45,979 bases of DNA from Lachnospiraceae bacterium. GTDB lineage: Bacteria; Bacillota; Clostridia; Lachnospirales; Lachnospiraceae. How positions within the stretch are numbered: the first letter of the stretch is position 1; each line of letters begins with the position of its first letter. The notes beneath the pieces are model-generated. The model worked only from the letters and a program-made list of their open reading frames with translations, was not told the origin of the DNA and ran no database searches. Below, piece after piece: positions 16,678 to 25,057 of the stretch. A program made the translations under genes and the position numbers. The stretch is taken from assembly GCA_004558185.1 (NCBI GenBank), contig SFDP01000016.1, positions 1 to 45,979 on the forward strand, in the 5' to 3' direction.

Positions 16678-17085
16678 GTGAGAAAAGAATACAACAGACT
16701 GCTTTGTTATCTGCTGGGAGTGATTTTTTTGCTATGGGGGGCATACCCCGGGCATATCCGATGGACTTTGGGCTTTGGCGGACCGGAAGCTGCCCAGACA
16801 GTCTTTAGTAATGTATGGGAAATTGAGGATGATGCGGGAGAGACTTGTACTTTGCAAATGTCCACAAAAAAAGTTTCCGACAAAACAGATCTAAGCAGCA
16901 CAAACAGCAGAAAAAGGATACTGCAGGAAGCTGCCCTCCTTCTGGCTACATTGACACTGATTTATCATTTTATGAATATGCGGGAAATGGAACGGGCTCT
17001 GAGGCTGCCTGCAAAGTGCAGCGAAGGAGTAATTCCTCATTTTATCCATAATCAGGATGGGAAAAAACAAGGTCTTTTCGTCTGA
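16678..17085 (+). CDS. Small membrane protein, unknown function
   Basis: Not recognised. The 135-residue product has a hydrophobic segment near residues 8-21, a polar middle part of about 55 residues and a second hydrophobic segment near 80-97, then a basic tail. This suggests two membrane passes with the middle loop probably outside. GTG 16678 is chosen because GGAG lies six bases upstream; a TTG at 16666 overlaps that site. It lies 31 bases before the antiporter gene on the same strand and is likely co-transcribed with it. Confidence 0.55.
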   Translation: MRKEYNRLLCYLLGVIFLLWGAYPGHIRWTLGFGGPEAAQTVFSNVWEIEDDAGETCTLQMSTKKVSDKTDLSSTNSRKRILQEAALLLATLTLIYHFMNMREMERALRLPAKCSEGVIPHFIHNQDGKKQGLFV

Positions 17086-17116
17086 AAGAAAGATACGACA
17101 GAAAGGATGAAAGGAA

Positions 17117-18037
17117 ATGATTTTTGCCGAACTGATTTTTTTAGCTATTGGTTTTTTGCTGCTGGTGAAGGGTGCAGACTGGTTTGTAGACGGTACCTCG
17201 GGAGTGGCCAGGAAGGTAGGAATTCCTCAATTGGTAGTGGGACTGACCATTGTGGCCATGGGGACCAGTGCGCCGGAGGCGGCGGTAAGCATTACGGCAG
17301 CCCTCAGAGATAATGCAGAAATTGCCATAGGTAATGTGGTAGGGAGCAATATTTTAAATATTCTTATTATTTTGGGAATAACCGCAGTCATTGTTCCTGT
17401 GGCTATTCAGAAATCCACCCTGAGAATCGAAATTCCCTACATGATCGTAATTACCTTAGTGCTGATCATCATGGGAAGCACAGGAGGGCAGATCAGCAGA
17501 CTTGAGGGGATATTCCTGTGGCTGCTGTTTTTGATTTACTTAGGCTATTTATTTTATATGGCCAAAAAAGGAAGACAGGAAAGCAGCGATGAAGAAAAGA
17601 GCTTGTGGAAGCTCATCCTGTCAGCCCTTATTGGCGGTGTACTGATTATCTGGGGAAGCGATATTACCGTAGACAGCGCAACAGCAATTGCCCAGACGGT
17701 GGGACTGAGTGAGCGCTTCATCGGACTGACGATCGTGGCTCTGGGAACCTCTCTTCCTGAGCTGGTTACTTCGGTGACTGCAGCCATTAAGGGAAATGCA
17801 GATATTGCTATCGGAAACATTGTAGGAAGCAATATCTTTAATATTCTGTTTATCCTGGGAACGACAGCTCTTATTACACCGATTCCTTATGAAAAAAGCT
17901 TTTTTACCGATGGCCTGGTGGCTATAGGGGCAGGGATAATTCTCTGGCTTGCGGTTTGCCGAACCAGAAAACTGAAAGCTGGCTGGGGAGTAATCATGCT
18001 GCTTTGCTATGGAGCATATTTTATCTATTTATTATAG
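17117..18037 (+). CDS. CaCA family calcium/sodium antiporter (YrbG-like)
   Basis: A 306-residue membrane antiporter with about ten segments and the internal duplication of this superfamily. Each half carries the ion-binding alpha repeat: AMGTSAPEAAVSI with GNVVGSNILNI in the first, and ALGTSLPELVTSV with GNIVGSNIFNI in the second. The acidic residues in APE and LPE are the cation ligands. It exchanges Ca2+ (or another cation) for Na+ or H+. The gene ends just before a strong terminator, so it closes the transcription unit with the small membrane protein. Confidence 0.93.
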   Translation: MIFAELIFLAIGFLLLVKGADWFVDGTSGVARKVGIPQLVVGLTIVAMGTSAPEAAVSITAALRDNAEIAIGNVVGSNILNILIILGITAVIVPVAIQKSTLRIEIPYMIVITLVLIIMGSTGGQISRLEGIFLWLLFLIYLGYLFYMAKKGRQESSDEEKSLWKLILSALIGGVLIIWGSDITVDSATAIAQTVGLSERFIGLTIVALGTSLPELVTSVTAAIKGNADIAIGNIVGSNIFNILFILGTTALITPIPYEKSFFTDGLVAIGAGIILWLAVCRTRKLKAGWGVIMLLCYGAYFIYLL

Positions 18038-18041
18038 TGAG

Positions 18042-18070
18042 AAAAGCACTGTGTGAGCAGTGCTTTTCTT
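18042..18070 (+). terminator. Intrinsic terminator after antiporter
   Basis: AAAAGCACTG and CAGTGCTTTT form a perfect 10-base-pair stem around TGTGAG, followed by CTTT. It starts four bases after the antiporter stop codon. Confidence 0.85.
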
Positions 18071-18080
18071 TGGCTATAAA

Positions 18081-18109
18081 TTGACAAAAACAGACCATTG
18101 TAGTAGCAT
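18081..18109 (+). promoter_or_regulatory. Sigma-A type promoter for the Cys-rich protein gene
   Basis: A perfect TTGACA (18081-18086) is followed after exactly 17 bases by TAGCAT (18104-18109). This gives a leader of about 140 bases before the next gene, which contains the MITE end fragment. Confidence 0.6.
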
Positions 18110-18132
18110 AAACAGGTAGCCGGTGCGATTAT

Positions 18133-18160
18133 GCCAATTACTTAATATTCGCTGTACTAG
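18133..18160 (-). mobile_element. MITE end fragment with CTAG flank
   Basis: This stretch is the reverse complement of the left end of the MITE-like element at 37254-37412, identical over its 24 terminal bases and also flanked by CTAG (18157-18160). The other end is not found upstream, so it is a truncated copy or a remnant of a larger element. Confidence 0.65.
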
Positions 18161-18258
18161 TATAACGGTTCATCTAGGATAAGCAAAAATGAGTTAAGGA
18201 ATACAGCCGATAACAGAGCATACGAAAGAAAAGGCGGCAGAATGGAGGACAGGATATT

Positions 18259-18714
18259 ATGGCGATTACATATGATCAGTTAAATGCGCAGGAAATTCTT
18301 GATGATTTGGAAAAAATTTGTAAGACAGAAGCAGTCTGCGGAGGCTGTGCGGGAAAAGAGTGCCTGATCGGTTATAGCAAGATTTGTACTAAAATATGTC
18401 AGAGGGATAAGGTGACCTATGTATTTGAGGGACAGAAAAATATGCCTCAGTACGATATTCGGGGTGGTTATGATGAATTTGAAACACTCCACGGCATTGC
18501 ACATCTTTTGTCCCAATGCAGAAGCTGTAAGAGCGGTCATTTTGATAACTGCATTATCAACGTGGTTCGTAACTGCTTGGAGGTAATTGAGTTCGGTGAA
18601 GAACAGGAGTTTGACGGAGAGGTGCTCCCTTATCTGATGCGTATGGGGCAAAAGAACCCCAGCAAAGGAGCAATTATCCTGGAGGAGTATCAGAATAAGA
18701 AAAATCGGGAATAA
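18259..18714 (+). CDS. Cys-rich small cytosolic protein, unknown function
   Basis: Not recognised by name. The 151-residue product has no signal peptide or membrane segment. Cysteines cluster in two groups: CGGCAGKEC, CTKIC at residues 27-47, and CRSCKSGHFDNC with a further Cys near 87-105. The spacing looks suited to binding zinc or an iron-sulfur cluster. The gene has its own promoter at 18081, a GGAGGACAGG-type ribosome binding site and a downstream bidirectional terminator, so it is a single-gene unit. The C-terminus is charged. Function cannot be inferred beyond likely metal binding. Confidence 0.75.
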   Translation: MAITYDQLNAQEILDDLEKICKTEAVCGGCAGKECLIGYSKICTKICQRDKVTYVFEGQKNMPQYDIRGGYDEFETLHGIAHLLSQCRSCKSGHFDNCIINVVRNCLEVIEFGEEQEFDGEVLPYLMRMGQKNPSKGAIILEEYQNKKNRE

Positions 18715-18726
18715 ATCAACCATTGG

Positions 18727-18754
18727 AAAACGCCCCTAAAAATGGAGGCGTTTT
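18727..18754. terminator. Bidirectional intrinsic terminator
   Basis: AAAACGCC and GGCGTTTT form a stem around a 12-base loop, with T-runs on both strands. It serves the convergent Cys-rich gene and the zinc-ribbon membrane gene, whose last codons lie inside the structure. Confidence 0.8.
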
Positions 18755-19443
18755 CTTACTGTATTGCGCAGTCTTGCAATGGACAGAATGGTAATCAAAG
18801 CGATAGAGATAATGGTGCAGACACTGAATACAATGGCCGACCAGCCCAGCCGCAGTTCATGTCCCAGAAAGTGATCGATTAGCAATTCGATTCCCACGTT
18901 AAAAAGACCGATTTCTATAAAGAAATAGAGCAGGGCAGCTAACCAGGAACGGGAGATCAGCTTACACAAAAGGACATAAATCAGAAAAAATGCACCGGCC
19001 ATCAGGGTAATGGGAAGAGCCAGCCCCTTAAACCAGCCGGAATCCCGGGTTAATCTGCTGAGGAAGAACTCATAGCCCACAATACATATCCCATCCAGGG
19101 TCAGAGCCACAGACCATGGCAGGCGGGTATACAGCATCTTAGGGCATAAAAAGACCCATAGCAGGATGCAGGCTCCGATAACCGGCCAAGACCATCGAAT
19201 TCCCTGAAAGGTAGTCAGATTAAGAATCAGGCAGGTTAGGGCTGAGGCTAAAAGAACAATGGTAAGCCAGATGCCTGCATCCTTTCTTCTGGCCAGCTCT
19301 ACCTCCCCTTTTTTTTCGGAAAAAGCCGGAGAGGAAGAGCCGGTAGTCTGGAGATCATTTGGATTGATTACAGGAGTATGGCACAGGGGGCAGACCGTAA
19401 GAGACTGCTCCAGCTTCACTCCACAATTTACGCAATAAGACAT
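18736..19443 (-). CDS. Zinc-ribbon membrane protein (DUF6320-like)
   Basis: A 235-residue protein. It begins with a zinc ribbon (CVNCG, 11 residues, CPLC in the first 25 residues), then a polar linker, then about six membrane segments from residue 50 to near the end. This fits DUF6320, a family often next to condensation-type acyltransferases in Clostridia. ATG 19443 is chosen for the AAGGAGGAG eight bases upstream rather than the in-frame ATG at 19464. It is 69 bases downstream of the acyltransferase gene and probably co-transcribed with it. The exact role is unknown; accessory function for membrane-associated acyl transfer is a guess. Confidence 0.78.
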   Translation of the reverse strand: MSYCVNCGVKLEQSLTVCPLCHTPVINPNDLQTTGSSSPAFSEKKGEVELARRKDAGIWLTIVLLASALTCLILNLTTFQGIRWSWPVIGACILLWVFLCPKMLYTRLPWSVALTLDGICIVGYEFFLSRLTRDSGWFKGLALPITLMAGAFFLIYVLLCKLISRSWLAALLYFFIEIGLFNVGIELLIDHFLGHELRLGWSAIVFSVCTIISIALITILSIARLRNTVRKRLHF

Positions 19444-19512
19444 AGTGTTCTCCTCCTTAAACAAGAATGATACGAAAAAGCGTTATTCATAAATGTGCTG
19501 CTTCGATAAAGG

Positions 19513-20802
19513 CTAAAAGTCACGATTACTTTCGATCGTTACCGGTATGCCGTCTGCTACCAGCTTTGAAAAAAAGAATCGTTCCACATCGGATTCATGA
19601 ATACAGCTTCCGAAATTGATGGTTAATGTGTCCTGAAAGCTGACGATGGCACAGTTGGTTCGGGAAGAAAAGGGAATTCCCATGTAAATATCAAAGCGTT
19701 CAATAAAGGGAGCCATACCCTCAGGAACCTTCAGGGCTCCCATATTGGTCAGACCGGCAGAGGAATTCCTGTCCTGGACTCTGCGGTAAAAGGTTTTTAC
19801 TACAAAGTCCTTGATAAACAGAGGCACTACCCGAATAAAGGGATTACGCTGGGTGGCTGCATTAGTGGTAATATCTCCCCGTAAAAATTTTTCATTAATG
19901 TAGTAGCGCATATAATGATGTACCTGCCTGATAATCTCCTCGAAAGTATAATCCCCCAGTCTGGGGTCGATGGAGGGGTAAATCATGGTAATAAAATTAC
20001 GCAGAGTTTTTGAAGGAAAGAATCGGCGCAGATTCACCGGCATGGCAATTTTTACCGGACGTTCTTTTATAGGCTTATCCTGTTGTTGTTTTTGCAGTAA
20101 TGCATATAATAAAACTGAGTTCAGATATTCTGTAATCGTACAGTGATAATGAGAAGCCACCTTCATGACCGCACTTACGCTCATAATGCCGTCAATGACA
20201 TGAAAGGTATAAAAGGGCTCCTTTGTGCCTCTGACCCGGTAGGCTCTTTCCATGGGGCGGGGCGGCCTTACCTTGGCATTGGAGTAGCGAAGATAGGCGT
20301 CCTCCAATTCCTGAGGGTCAACTTCCTTGTGTATGTCCAGAACAAAGTATTGATTGGCAATTTCATGCCCCAGAAGCCGCAGATAATTAGCAGTTATGGT
20401 GTGAAGCAGATGCATTCCGCCGGTACCGTCTCCCAGACTGTGGTGGGCTTCCAGAGAAATGCGTTTACCATGGTAGTATACACGGATCAGATGTCGGTTA
20501 TTGGTTTTAAAGGGCATAGGCATACAGAAATTGCGCACATCCTCCTGAACGAAGGGACCGGGTCTGTTGTTGGGCTCAAGATAGCGCCAAAAAAGTCCCT
20601 TGCGCATGGCCACCTTATAGGTGGGAAAACGGGGAAGAGTCATGTCTACTGCCTTTTGCAGAACCTCCGGCTGAATGTCCTCCTTTAGTAAAACCGACAA
20701 ACGAAAGACGGAGGAAAAATCACGACGCTGCAGAGTGGGGTATACAATGGCAGACAGATCCAGGGGATACCAGCCCTGTTTATCCGGCTTTCTATTATTC
20801 AT
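19513..20802 (-). CDS. Condensation-domain-like acyltransferase (HHxxxDG)
   Basis: A 429-residue member of the chloramphenicol-acetyltransferase/condensation superfamily. The catalytic HHxxxDG motif is present as AHHSLGDGTGG near residues 118-128, with the second His as general base. Length and fold resemble alcohol O-acetyltransferase-like and mycosubtilin-type condensation proteins rather than a full NRPS module. No carrier protein or adenylation domain is nearby, so the acyl donor (acyl-CoA or acyl carrier) is open. A strong GGAGGTGAACC ribosome binding site precedes the ATG. It forms an operon with the downstream zinc-ribbon membrane protein. Confidence 0.8.
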   Translation of the reverse strand: MNNRKPDKQGWYPLDLSAIVYPTLQRRDFSSVFRLSVLLKEDIQPEVLQKAVDMTLPRFPTYKVAMRKGLFWRYLEPNNRPGPFVQEDVRNFCMPMPFKTNNRHLIRVYYHGKRISLEAHHSLGDGTGGMHLLHTITANYLRLLGHEIANQYFVLDIHKEVDPQELEDAYLRYSNAKVRPPRPMERAYRVRGTKEPFYTFHVIDGIMSVSAVMKVASHYHCTITEYLNSVLLYALLQKQQQDKPIKERPVKIAMPVNLRRFFPSKTLRNFITMIYPSIDPRLGDYTFEEIIRQVHHYMRYYINEKFLRGDITTNAATQRNPFIRVVPLFIKDFVVKTFYRRVQDRNSSAGLTNMGALKVPEGMAPFIERFDIYMGIPFSSRTNCAIVSFQDTLTINFGSCIHESDVERFFFSKLVADGIPVTIESNRDF

Positions 20803-20853
20803 AGGTTCACCTCCTGTAGTCGATTGCTCTCCCTAATCAGGAAATTAAGATTT

Positions 20854-20882
20854 ATTATAGCACACTTTACGAAGAATTTTAA
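20854..20882 (-). promoter_or_regulatory. Promoter for the acyltransferase operon
   Basis: On the minus strand TTAAAA (20877-20882) lies 17 bases before a perfect TATAAT (20854-20859). The -35 is a weak match (four of six). Confidence 0.5.
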
Positions 20883-20894
20883 CTATGCTAAAAT
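20866..20894 (+). promoter_or_regulatory. Promoter for the LrgA/LrgB pair
   Basis: TTTACG (20866-20871), 17 bases, then TGC plus TAAAAT (20889-20894), which is an extended -10. It overlaps the divergent promoter on the other strand, so the two operons may compete or be co-regulated. Confidence 0.5.
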
Positions 20895-20926
20895 AAAAGG
20901 CTGAAATAAGAAATGGAGGAAAGCTG

Positions 20927-21301
20927 ATGAAGTATGTATTTCAGCTTATGCTGATTTTAACCATAAGTTTGGCAGGAGAGCTTCTTTATGCCCTTCTTCC
21001 ACTTCCTGTGCCGGCCAGTATTTATGGACTGGTCATTCTGTTCGTCCTTTTGCTGACTAAACGAATCAAGCTGGAACAGGTGGAGGAGACAGCAGATTTT
21101 CTGATGTCCATTATGCCTCTGTTCTTTATTGATTCTACAGTAAAAACCATGAATGCCTATGGTCTGATTAAAGGAAGAATAACGGCTCTTGTACTGGCCT
21201 CCTTTCTTTCCTTTGCAGCGGTAACCATAGTAACCGGTTTGACAGCGCAGGGGATCATTCGTATGAAGAAGAGGAAAGGAAAATCTAATAATGAATATTA
21301 A
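20927..21301 (+). CDS. CidA/LrgA family holin-like protein
   Basis: A 124-residue membrane protein with four hydrophobic segments. It has the family core LPLPVPASIYGLVILFVLL and a PLFFIDSTVK segment like the PLFFVP region of LrgA/CidA. Members form small membrane complexes linked to autolysis control, pyruvate transport and overflow metabolism. The C-terminus is basic. It overlaps the LrgB-like gene by 11 bases, the usual paired arrangement. Sequence alone does not separate Cid from Lrg types. Confidence 0.88.
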   Translation: MKYVFQLMLILTISLAGELLYALLPLPVPASIYGLVILFVLLLTKRIKLEQVEETADFLMSIMPLFFIDSTVKTMNAYGLIKGRITALVLASFLSFAAVTIVTGLTAQGIIRMKKRKGKSNNEY

Positions 21302-21995
21302 TGAGCTGCTGGGAGAATCCCTGTTTTTTGGCATGGTACTTACCCTGATTGCCTATAAAATCGGTTTTTCCATTCAGCAGAAATGGAAGAAGGTCTTTTT
21401 GAATCCTATGCTGATTGCGGTGGTACTGATTATCGGCTTTTTGCTTCTTACAGGAATTTCTTATGAAACCTATGCCTATGGAGCAAAAAACTTAAGCTAT
21501 TTTCTGACACCGGTAACGGTTTGCCTGGCAGTACCCTTGTACAGACAACTGCAGGTGTTAAAGAAAAATCTGGCAGCTATTCTGATCAGTATATCCATTG
21601 GCTGTCTCGTTCATGGAGCAGTGGTGCTTGCCGTTTTGGCAGCCTTTGGAATAGAGGAGAAACAGCTAATCAATTCCCTTCTTCCCAAAAGTGTAACTAC
21701 AGCCGTTGCACTGGGTATTTCCTCAGAAATAGGGGGAATTCAGGGGATTACGGTAATTGGTGTGATGATTGCGGGAATATGCGGAGCAGTACTGGGGCCT
21801 GTCCTATTAAAGCTGGTGCGTGTTACAGAGCCGGTGGCTCAGGGCTTGGCCATCGGAAGTGCCTCTCATGCAGTAGGCACCTCCAAAGCTATAGAACTGG
21901 GAGAAATACAGGCAGCGATGAGCTCTTTAGCCATCGTCGTAACCGGAATGCTGACGGTGGTCATCGTTCCCTGGATCGTTTCCCTGATGGGATAA
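21291..21995 (+). CDS. CidB/LrgB family membrane protein
   Basis: A 234-residue multi-pass membrane protein of the LrgB/CidB family. The signature region LLPKSVTTAVALGISSEIGG and the later GSASHAVGTSKAIELGE are typical of this family, and both match LrgB-type proteins over the whole length. It acts with the LrgA-like protein encoded upstream, with which it overlaps by 11 bases. In other bacteria the pair affects murein hydrolase activity and pyruvate uptake. No adjacent LytSR-type regulator is seen. Confidence 0.9.
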   Translation: MNINELLGESLFFGMVLTLIAYKIGFSIQQKWKKVFLNPMLIAVVLIIGFLLLTGISYETYAYGAKNLSYFLTPVTVCLAVPLYRQLQVLKKNLAAILISISIGCLVHGAVVLAVLAAFGIEEKQLINSLLPKSVTTAVALGISSEIGGIQGITVIGVMIAGICGAVLGPVLLKLVRVTEPVAQGLAIGSASHAVGTSKAIELGEIQAAMSSLAIVVTGMLTVVIVPWIVSLMG

Positions 21996-22008
21996 GGCAG
22001 AACAGGGG

Positions 22009-22040
22009 ATTAAAATGCTGCTAAAGCAGCAGAATGAGAA
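22009..22040 (+). repeat. Leader hairpin repeat, copy 2
   Basis: GCTGCT (22017-22022) pairs with AGCAGC (22025-22030) around AA, followed by AGAATGAGAA. The 17 bases GGGATTAAAATGCTGCT are identical to the left half of the interrupted copy at 37236-37252. The usual GAGAGG is degraded to GAGAAA here, and only a 17-codon frame follows. Confidence 0.65.
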
Positions 22041-22042
22041 AA

Positions 22043-22096
22043 ATGATGAAAATTTTTACAAAGAAGAAAGGAAATATAGATTTTTTGCAGAATTAA
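22043..22096 (+). CDS. Possible 17-residue mini-ORF
   Basis: A short frame (starts MMKIFTKKK, ends DFLQN) follows leader hairpin copy 2 at the position where other copies have their gene start. It may be a leader peptide, the remnant of a lost gene, or noise. The ribosome binding site is weak and nothing recognisable is encoded. It ends 54 bases before the dgt start. Confidence 0.25.
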   Translation: MMKIFTKKKGNIDFLQN

Positions 22097-22150
22097 TAAA
22101 GTAAAGACCTGATGTACGATTTAGGAGAAGGCTCCGGGAGGAGAAATAAA

Positions 22151-23155
22151 ATGACCATTCGGGAAAGTCTGGAACAATGGGAAAAAGAATACTTAAGCCC
22201 TCATGCAGCTTTAAGTATGTATTCGAAAGGGAGGCTGAAGGAGGAGGAGCCCTGCGACATACGCCCTGTTTTTCAGCGGGATCGGGACAGAATTCTTCAC
22301 AGTAAGGCTTTCCGCCGGTTAAAGGACAAAACACAGGTGTTTCTCAGTCCGGAAGGCGATCACTATCGTACCCGACTGACTCACACTCTGGAGGTGAGCC
22401 AGAATGCCCGTACCATTGCCAAGGCGCTTCAGTTGAATGAAGACCTGGTAGAAGCCATTGCCTTGGGGCATGATTTGGGACATACTCCTTTTGGGCACGC
22501 AGGGGAAAGGGCTTTAAACCGAATATGCGAGCTGGGCTTTGCCCACAATGAACAGAGTGTGCGAACTGTGGACTGTCTGGAAAAGGGCGGCCAGGGTCTG
22601 AATCTGACCATGGAGGTTCGAGACGGAATATTGAATCATCAAACCAGTGGAAAACCCTCAACACTGGAGGGACAGATTGTGCGTTTTTCCGATAAAATAG
22701 CCTATATTCACCATGATATGGATGATGCCATCCGGGGAGGTATTCTCACCGAGGCAGATGTTCCGGCAGAAATCAGCAGCGTAATCGGAGAAACCACAGG
22801 GGAAAGACTGAACCATTTTATTCACGACATTGTAACCACGAGCTTTGGAAGGGATAGTATTTCCATGTCTGAGCCGGTGGCAGAAGCTATGGCAAAACTG
22901 CGCCGATTTATGTTTGAGAGAGTTTACATGAATCCTCAGGCCAAAAGTGAGGAGAAGAAGGCAGAGGCGCTGATGGAAACTCTATATGATTATTATTTAA
23001 AAGCTCCTCATCGCTTACCCCGGGAATATCAGCAGATGATGGATAAGGGAGAAAAAAAGGAGCGTGTAGTCTGTGACTATGTGGGAGCCATGACGGATCG
23101 CTTTGCGATTGCCCAGTATGAGGAAATTTATATTCCCAAATGCTGGCATGGCTGA
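22151..23155 (+). CDS. dgt: Deoxyguanosinetriphosphate triphosphohydrolase-like HD protein
   Basis: A 334-residue HD-domain phosphohydrolase that splits dNTPs (typically dGTP) to nucleoside and tripolyphosphate. The metal site is complete: His78 in RLTHTLEVS, His107-Asp108 in ALGHDLGHTPFGH and a later Asp in the RFSDKIAYIHHDMDDA region. The N-terminal part FQRDRDRILHSKAFRRL and KTQVF is typical of this family. ATG 22151 is chosen for the GGGAGGAG upstream; the longer ATG at 22112 has none. It is followed by dnaG after 57 bases, an order known from Clostridia, and the pair sits in a replication and transcription operon with rpoD. Confidence 0.93.
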   Translation: MTIRESLEQWEKEYLSPHAALSMYSKGRLKEEEPCDIRPVFQRDRDRILHSKAFRRLKDKTQVFLSPEGDHYRTRLTHTLEVSQNARTIAKALQLNEDLVEAIALGHDLGHTPFGHAGERALNRICELGFAHNEQSVRTVDCLEKGGQGLNLTMEVRDGILNHQTSGKPSTLEGQIVRFSDKIAYIHHDMDDAIRGGILTEADVPAEISSVIGETTGERLNHFIHDIVTTSFGRDSISMSEPVAEAMAKLRRFMFERVYMNPQAKSEEKKAEALMETLYDYYLKAPHRLPREYQQMMDKGEKKERVVCDYVGAMTDRFAIAQYEEIYIPKCWHG

Positions 23156-23212
23156 ACAGGAAGCTGAAGAGAAGCCTATAGAGGAATGGAAGCAGGAAAA
23201 GGAGTTTGGTTC

Positions 23213-24988
23213 ATGTATTATCCTGATGAACTGGTGGAAGAAATAAGAGCCAAAAATGATATAGTGGACATTGTTTCAGGATATGTGAAGCTGACGAAAA
23301 AAGGATCCAGCTATTTTGGTCTTTGTCCTTTTCATAATGAAAAATCTCCGTCATTCTCCGTATCACCCATGAAGCAGATGTATTATTGCTTTGGCTGTGG
23401 AGCGGGAGGGAATGTATTCAGCTTTTTAATGAATTATGAGAACTTTACCTTTCAGGAGGCTTTGAAGGTGCTGGCAGACAGGGCAGGGGTGAACCTTCCT
23501 GAGGCTGAATATTCAGCACAGGCCAGAAAGGAAGCGGATAAGAAGACGGTTCTTTTGGAAATCAATAAGGAAGCAGCAAAATACTTCTATTATCAGCTTC
23601 GGGGAAGACAGGGAGAAATGGGCTATCGTTACCTGACAGGAAGAGGGCTGTCGGAGGAAACCCTGCAAAAATTCGGCCTGGGCTTTGCCAATAAAACTAG
23701 TAACGATCTGGTTTCCTATCTGAAAAGCAAGGGGTATCAGGATGAACAGCTTATTCAGGCAGGACTGGCCGCTGCAGACGAACGCTTTGGGCTTCATGAC
23801 AAATTTTGGAATCGGGTCATTTTTCCCATCATGGACATAAACCACCGGGCTATCGGTTTTGGTGGCAGAGTAATGGGGGAGGGAACACCCAAATATCTGA
23901 ACTCCCCGGAGACCCTGGTTTTTGATAAAAGCAGGAATTTGTACGGCCTGAATTTTGCCAGGACAGCACGAAAAAACAACATGATTCTCTGTGAAGGCTA
24001 TATGGATGTAATAGCCCTTCATCAGGCAGGCTTTGGACAGGCTGTGGCCTCTTTGGGAACAGCGTTTACTCTGGGACAGGCTAATCTTCTAAAGCGCTAT
24101 ACTGATCAGGTATTGTTAGCTTATGACAGTGATGGGGCAGGAACCAAAGCGGCCTTAAGAGCCATAGGGATTTTGCGGGAAACAGGACTTGCGGGAAAGG
24201 TCATCGATCTCAGTCCCTATAAGGACCCTGACGAATTCATTAAGAATCTGGGAGCAGAGGCATTTCAGAAAAGAATTGATCAGGCAGAGAATGGGTTTCT
24301 GTTTGAAATTCGTATATTACAGCAGGGCTTTGACCTGTCTGATCCGGAGGAAAAAACCAGATTTCATCGGGAAATTGCAGGGAAGTTGTGCCAGTTTTCA
24401 GAGGAAATGGAGCGTGGAAACTATCTGGAGGCAGTAGCCGAGCAATATCAGATCAGCAGAGAAAGTCTGAAAAAACTGGTAGAGGCCTATGCAGTCCGGG
24501 AAGGGCTTGCCAAACCCATAAATCGGCCTAAGTCCGGGATTCAATCGGCAAACAGAGCCAAAGAGGGAATCAGACGGGCGCAGCGGCTTTTGATCACCTG
24601 GCTGACAGAGGAGCCCTATTTATATGCCAGAGTAAAGAAGTATCTGTCTGCCAAAGATTTTACGGATGAGCTTTATCAAAAGGTAGCTGAGAAGCTGTTT
24701 GAGGGCTTTGAAGCAGGGAACAGCAATCCCGGCAGCATTGCCAGCTTTTTTCCTGACGAGGATGAACAAAGGCAGGTAGCAATGCTGTTTAATACCAAAA
24801 TCGAACTGCCTGATTCCTTACCGGAGAGGGAGAAGGCCTTTCATGATATTTTACTTACCGTTAAACGGAACAGTCTGGATTATTATTCCGGTCGTCAGGG
24901 CAGTGATATCACTGCCATAAATCAGGTGCTGGAAGCCAAAAAAGCCCTGGAAGAGCTGAATAAAACGCATATTTCTTTACAGGAATGA
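23213..24988 (+). CDS. dnaG: DNA primase
   Basis: A 591-residue primase that makes RNA primers for the replication fork. The N-terminal CHC2 zinc finger is present (Cys38, His41 in LCPFHNEKSPSF, and Cys59, Cys62 in YYCFGCGAGG). The Toprim catalytic core follows with ILCEGYMDVIALHQ and LLAYDSDGAGTKA, which contain the metal-binding Glu and Asp residues. The C-terminal third would bind the DnaB helicase. The start at 23213 has AAAGGAG eight bases upstream. The gene is in the classic macromolecular synthesis order with rpoD downstream. Confidence 0.97.
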   Translation: MYYPDELVEEIRAKNDIVDIVSGYVKLTKKGSSYFGLCPFHNEKSPSFSVSPMKQMYYCFGCGAGGNVFSFLMNYENFTFQEALKVLADRAGVNLPEAEYSAQARKEADKKTVLLEINKEAAKYFYYQLRGRQGEMGYRYLTGRGLSEETLQKFGLGFANKTSNDLVSYLKSKGYQDEQLIQAGLAAADERFGLHDKFWNRVIFPIMDINHRAIGFGGRVMGEGTPKYLNSPETLVFDKSRNLYGLNFARTARKNNMILCEGYMDVIALHQAGFGQAVASLGTAFTLGQANLLKRYTDQVLLAYDSDGAGTKAALRAIGILRETGLAGKVIDLSPYKDPDEFIKNLGAEAFQKRIDQAENGFLFEIRILQQGFDLSDPEEKTRFHREIAGKLCQFSEEMERGNYLEAVAEQYQISRESLKKLVEAYAVREGLAKPINRPKSGIQSANRAKEGIRRAQRLLITWLTEEPYLYARVKKYLSAKDFTDELYQKVAEKLFEGFEAGNSNPGSIASFFPDEDEQRQVAMLFNTKIELPDSLPEREKAFHDILLTVKRNSLDYYSGRQGSDITAINQVLEAKKALEELNKTHISLQE

Positions 24989-25057
24989 CCACACTATGGA
25001 AAGCAGCCCTTGAAGAAAATGGATACAAAACCCTAAATGGAAGGATGGAACCTTAAG

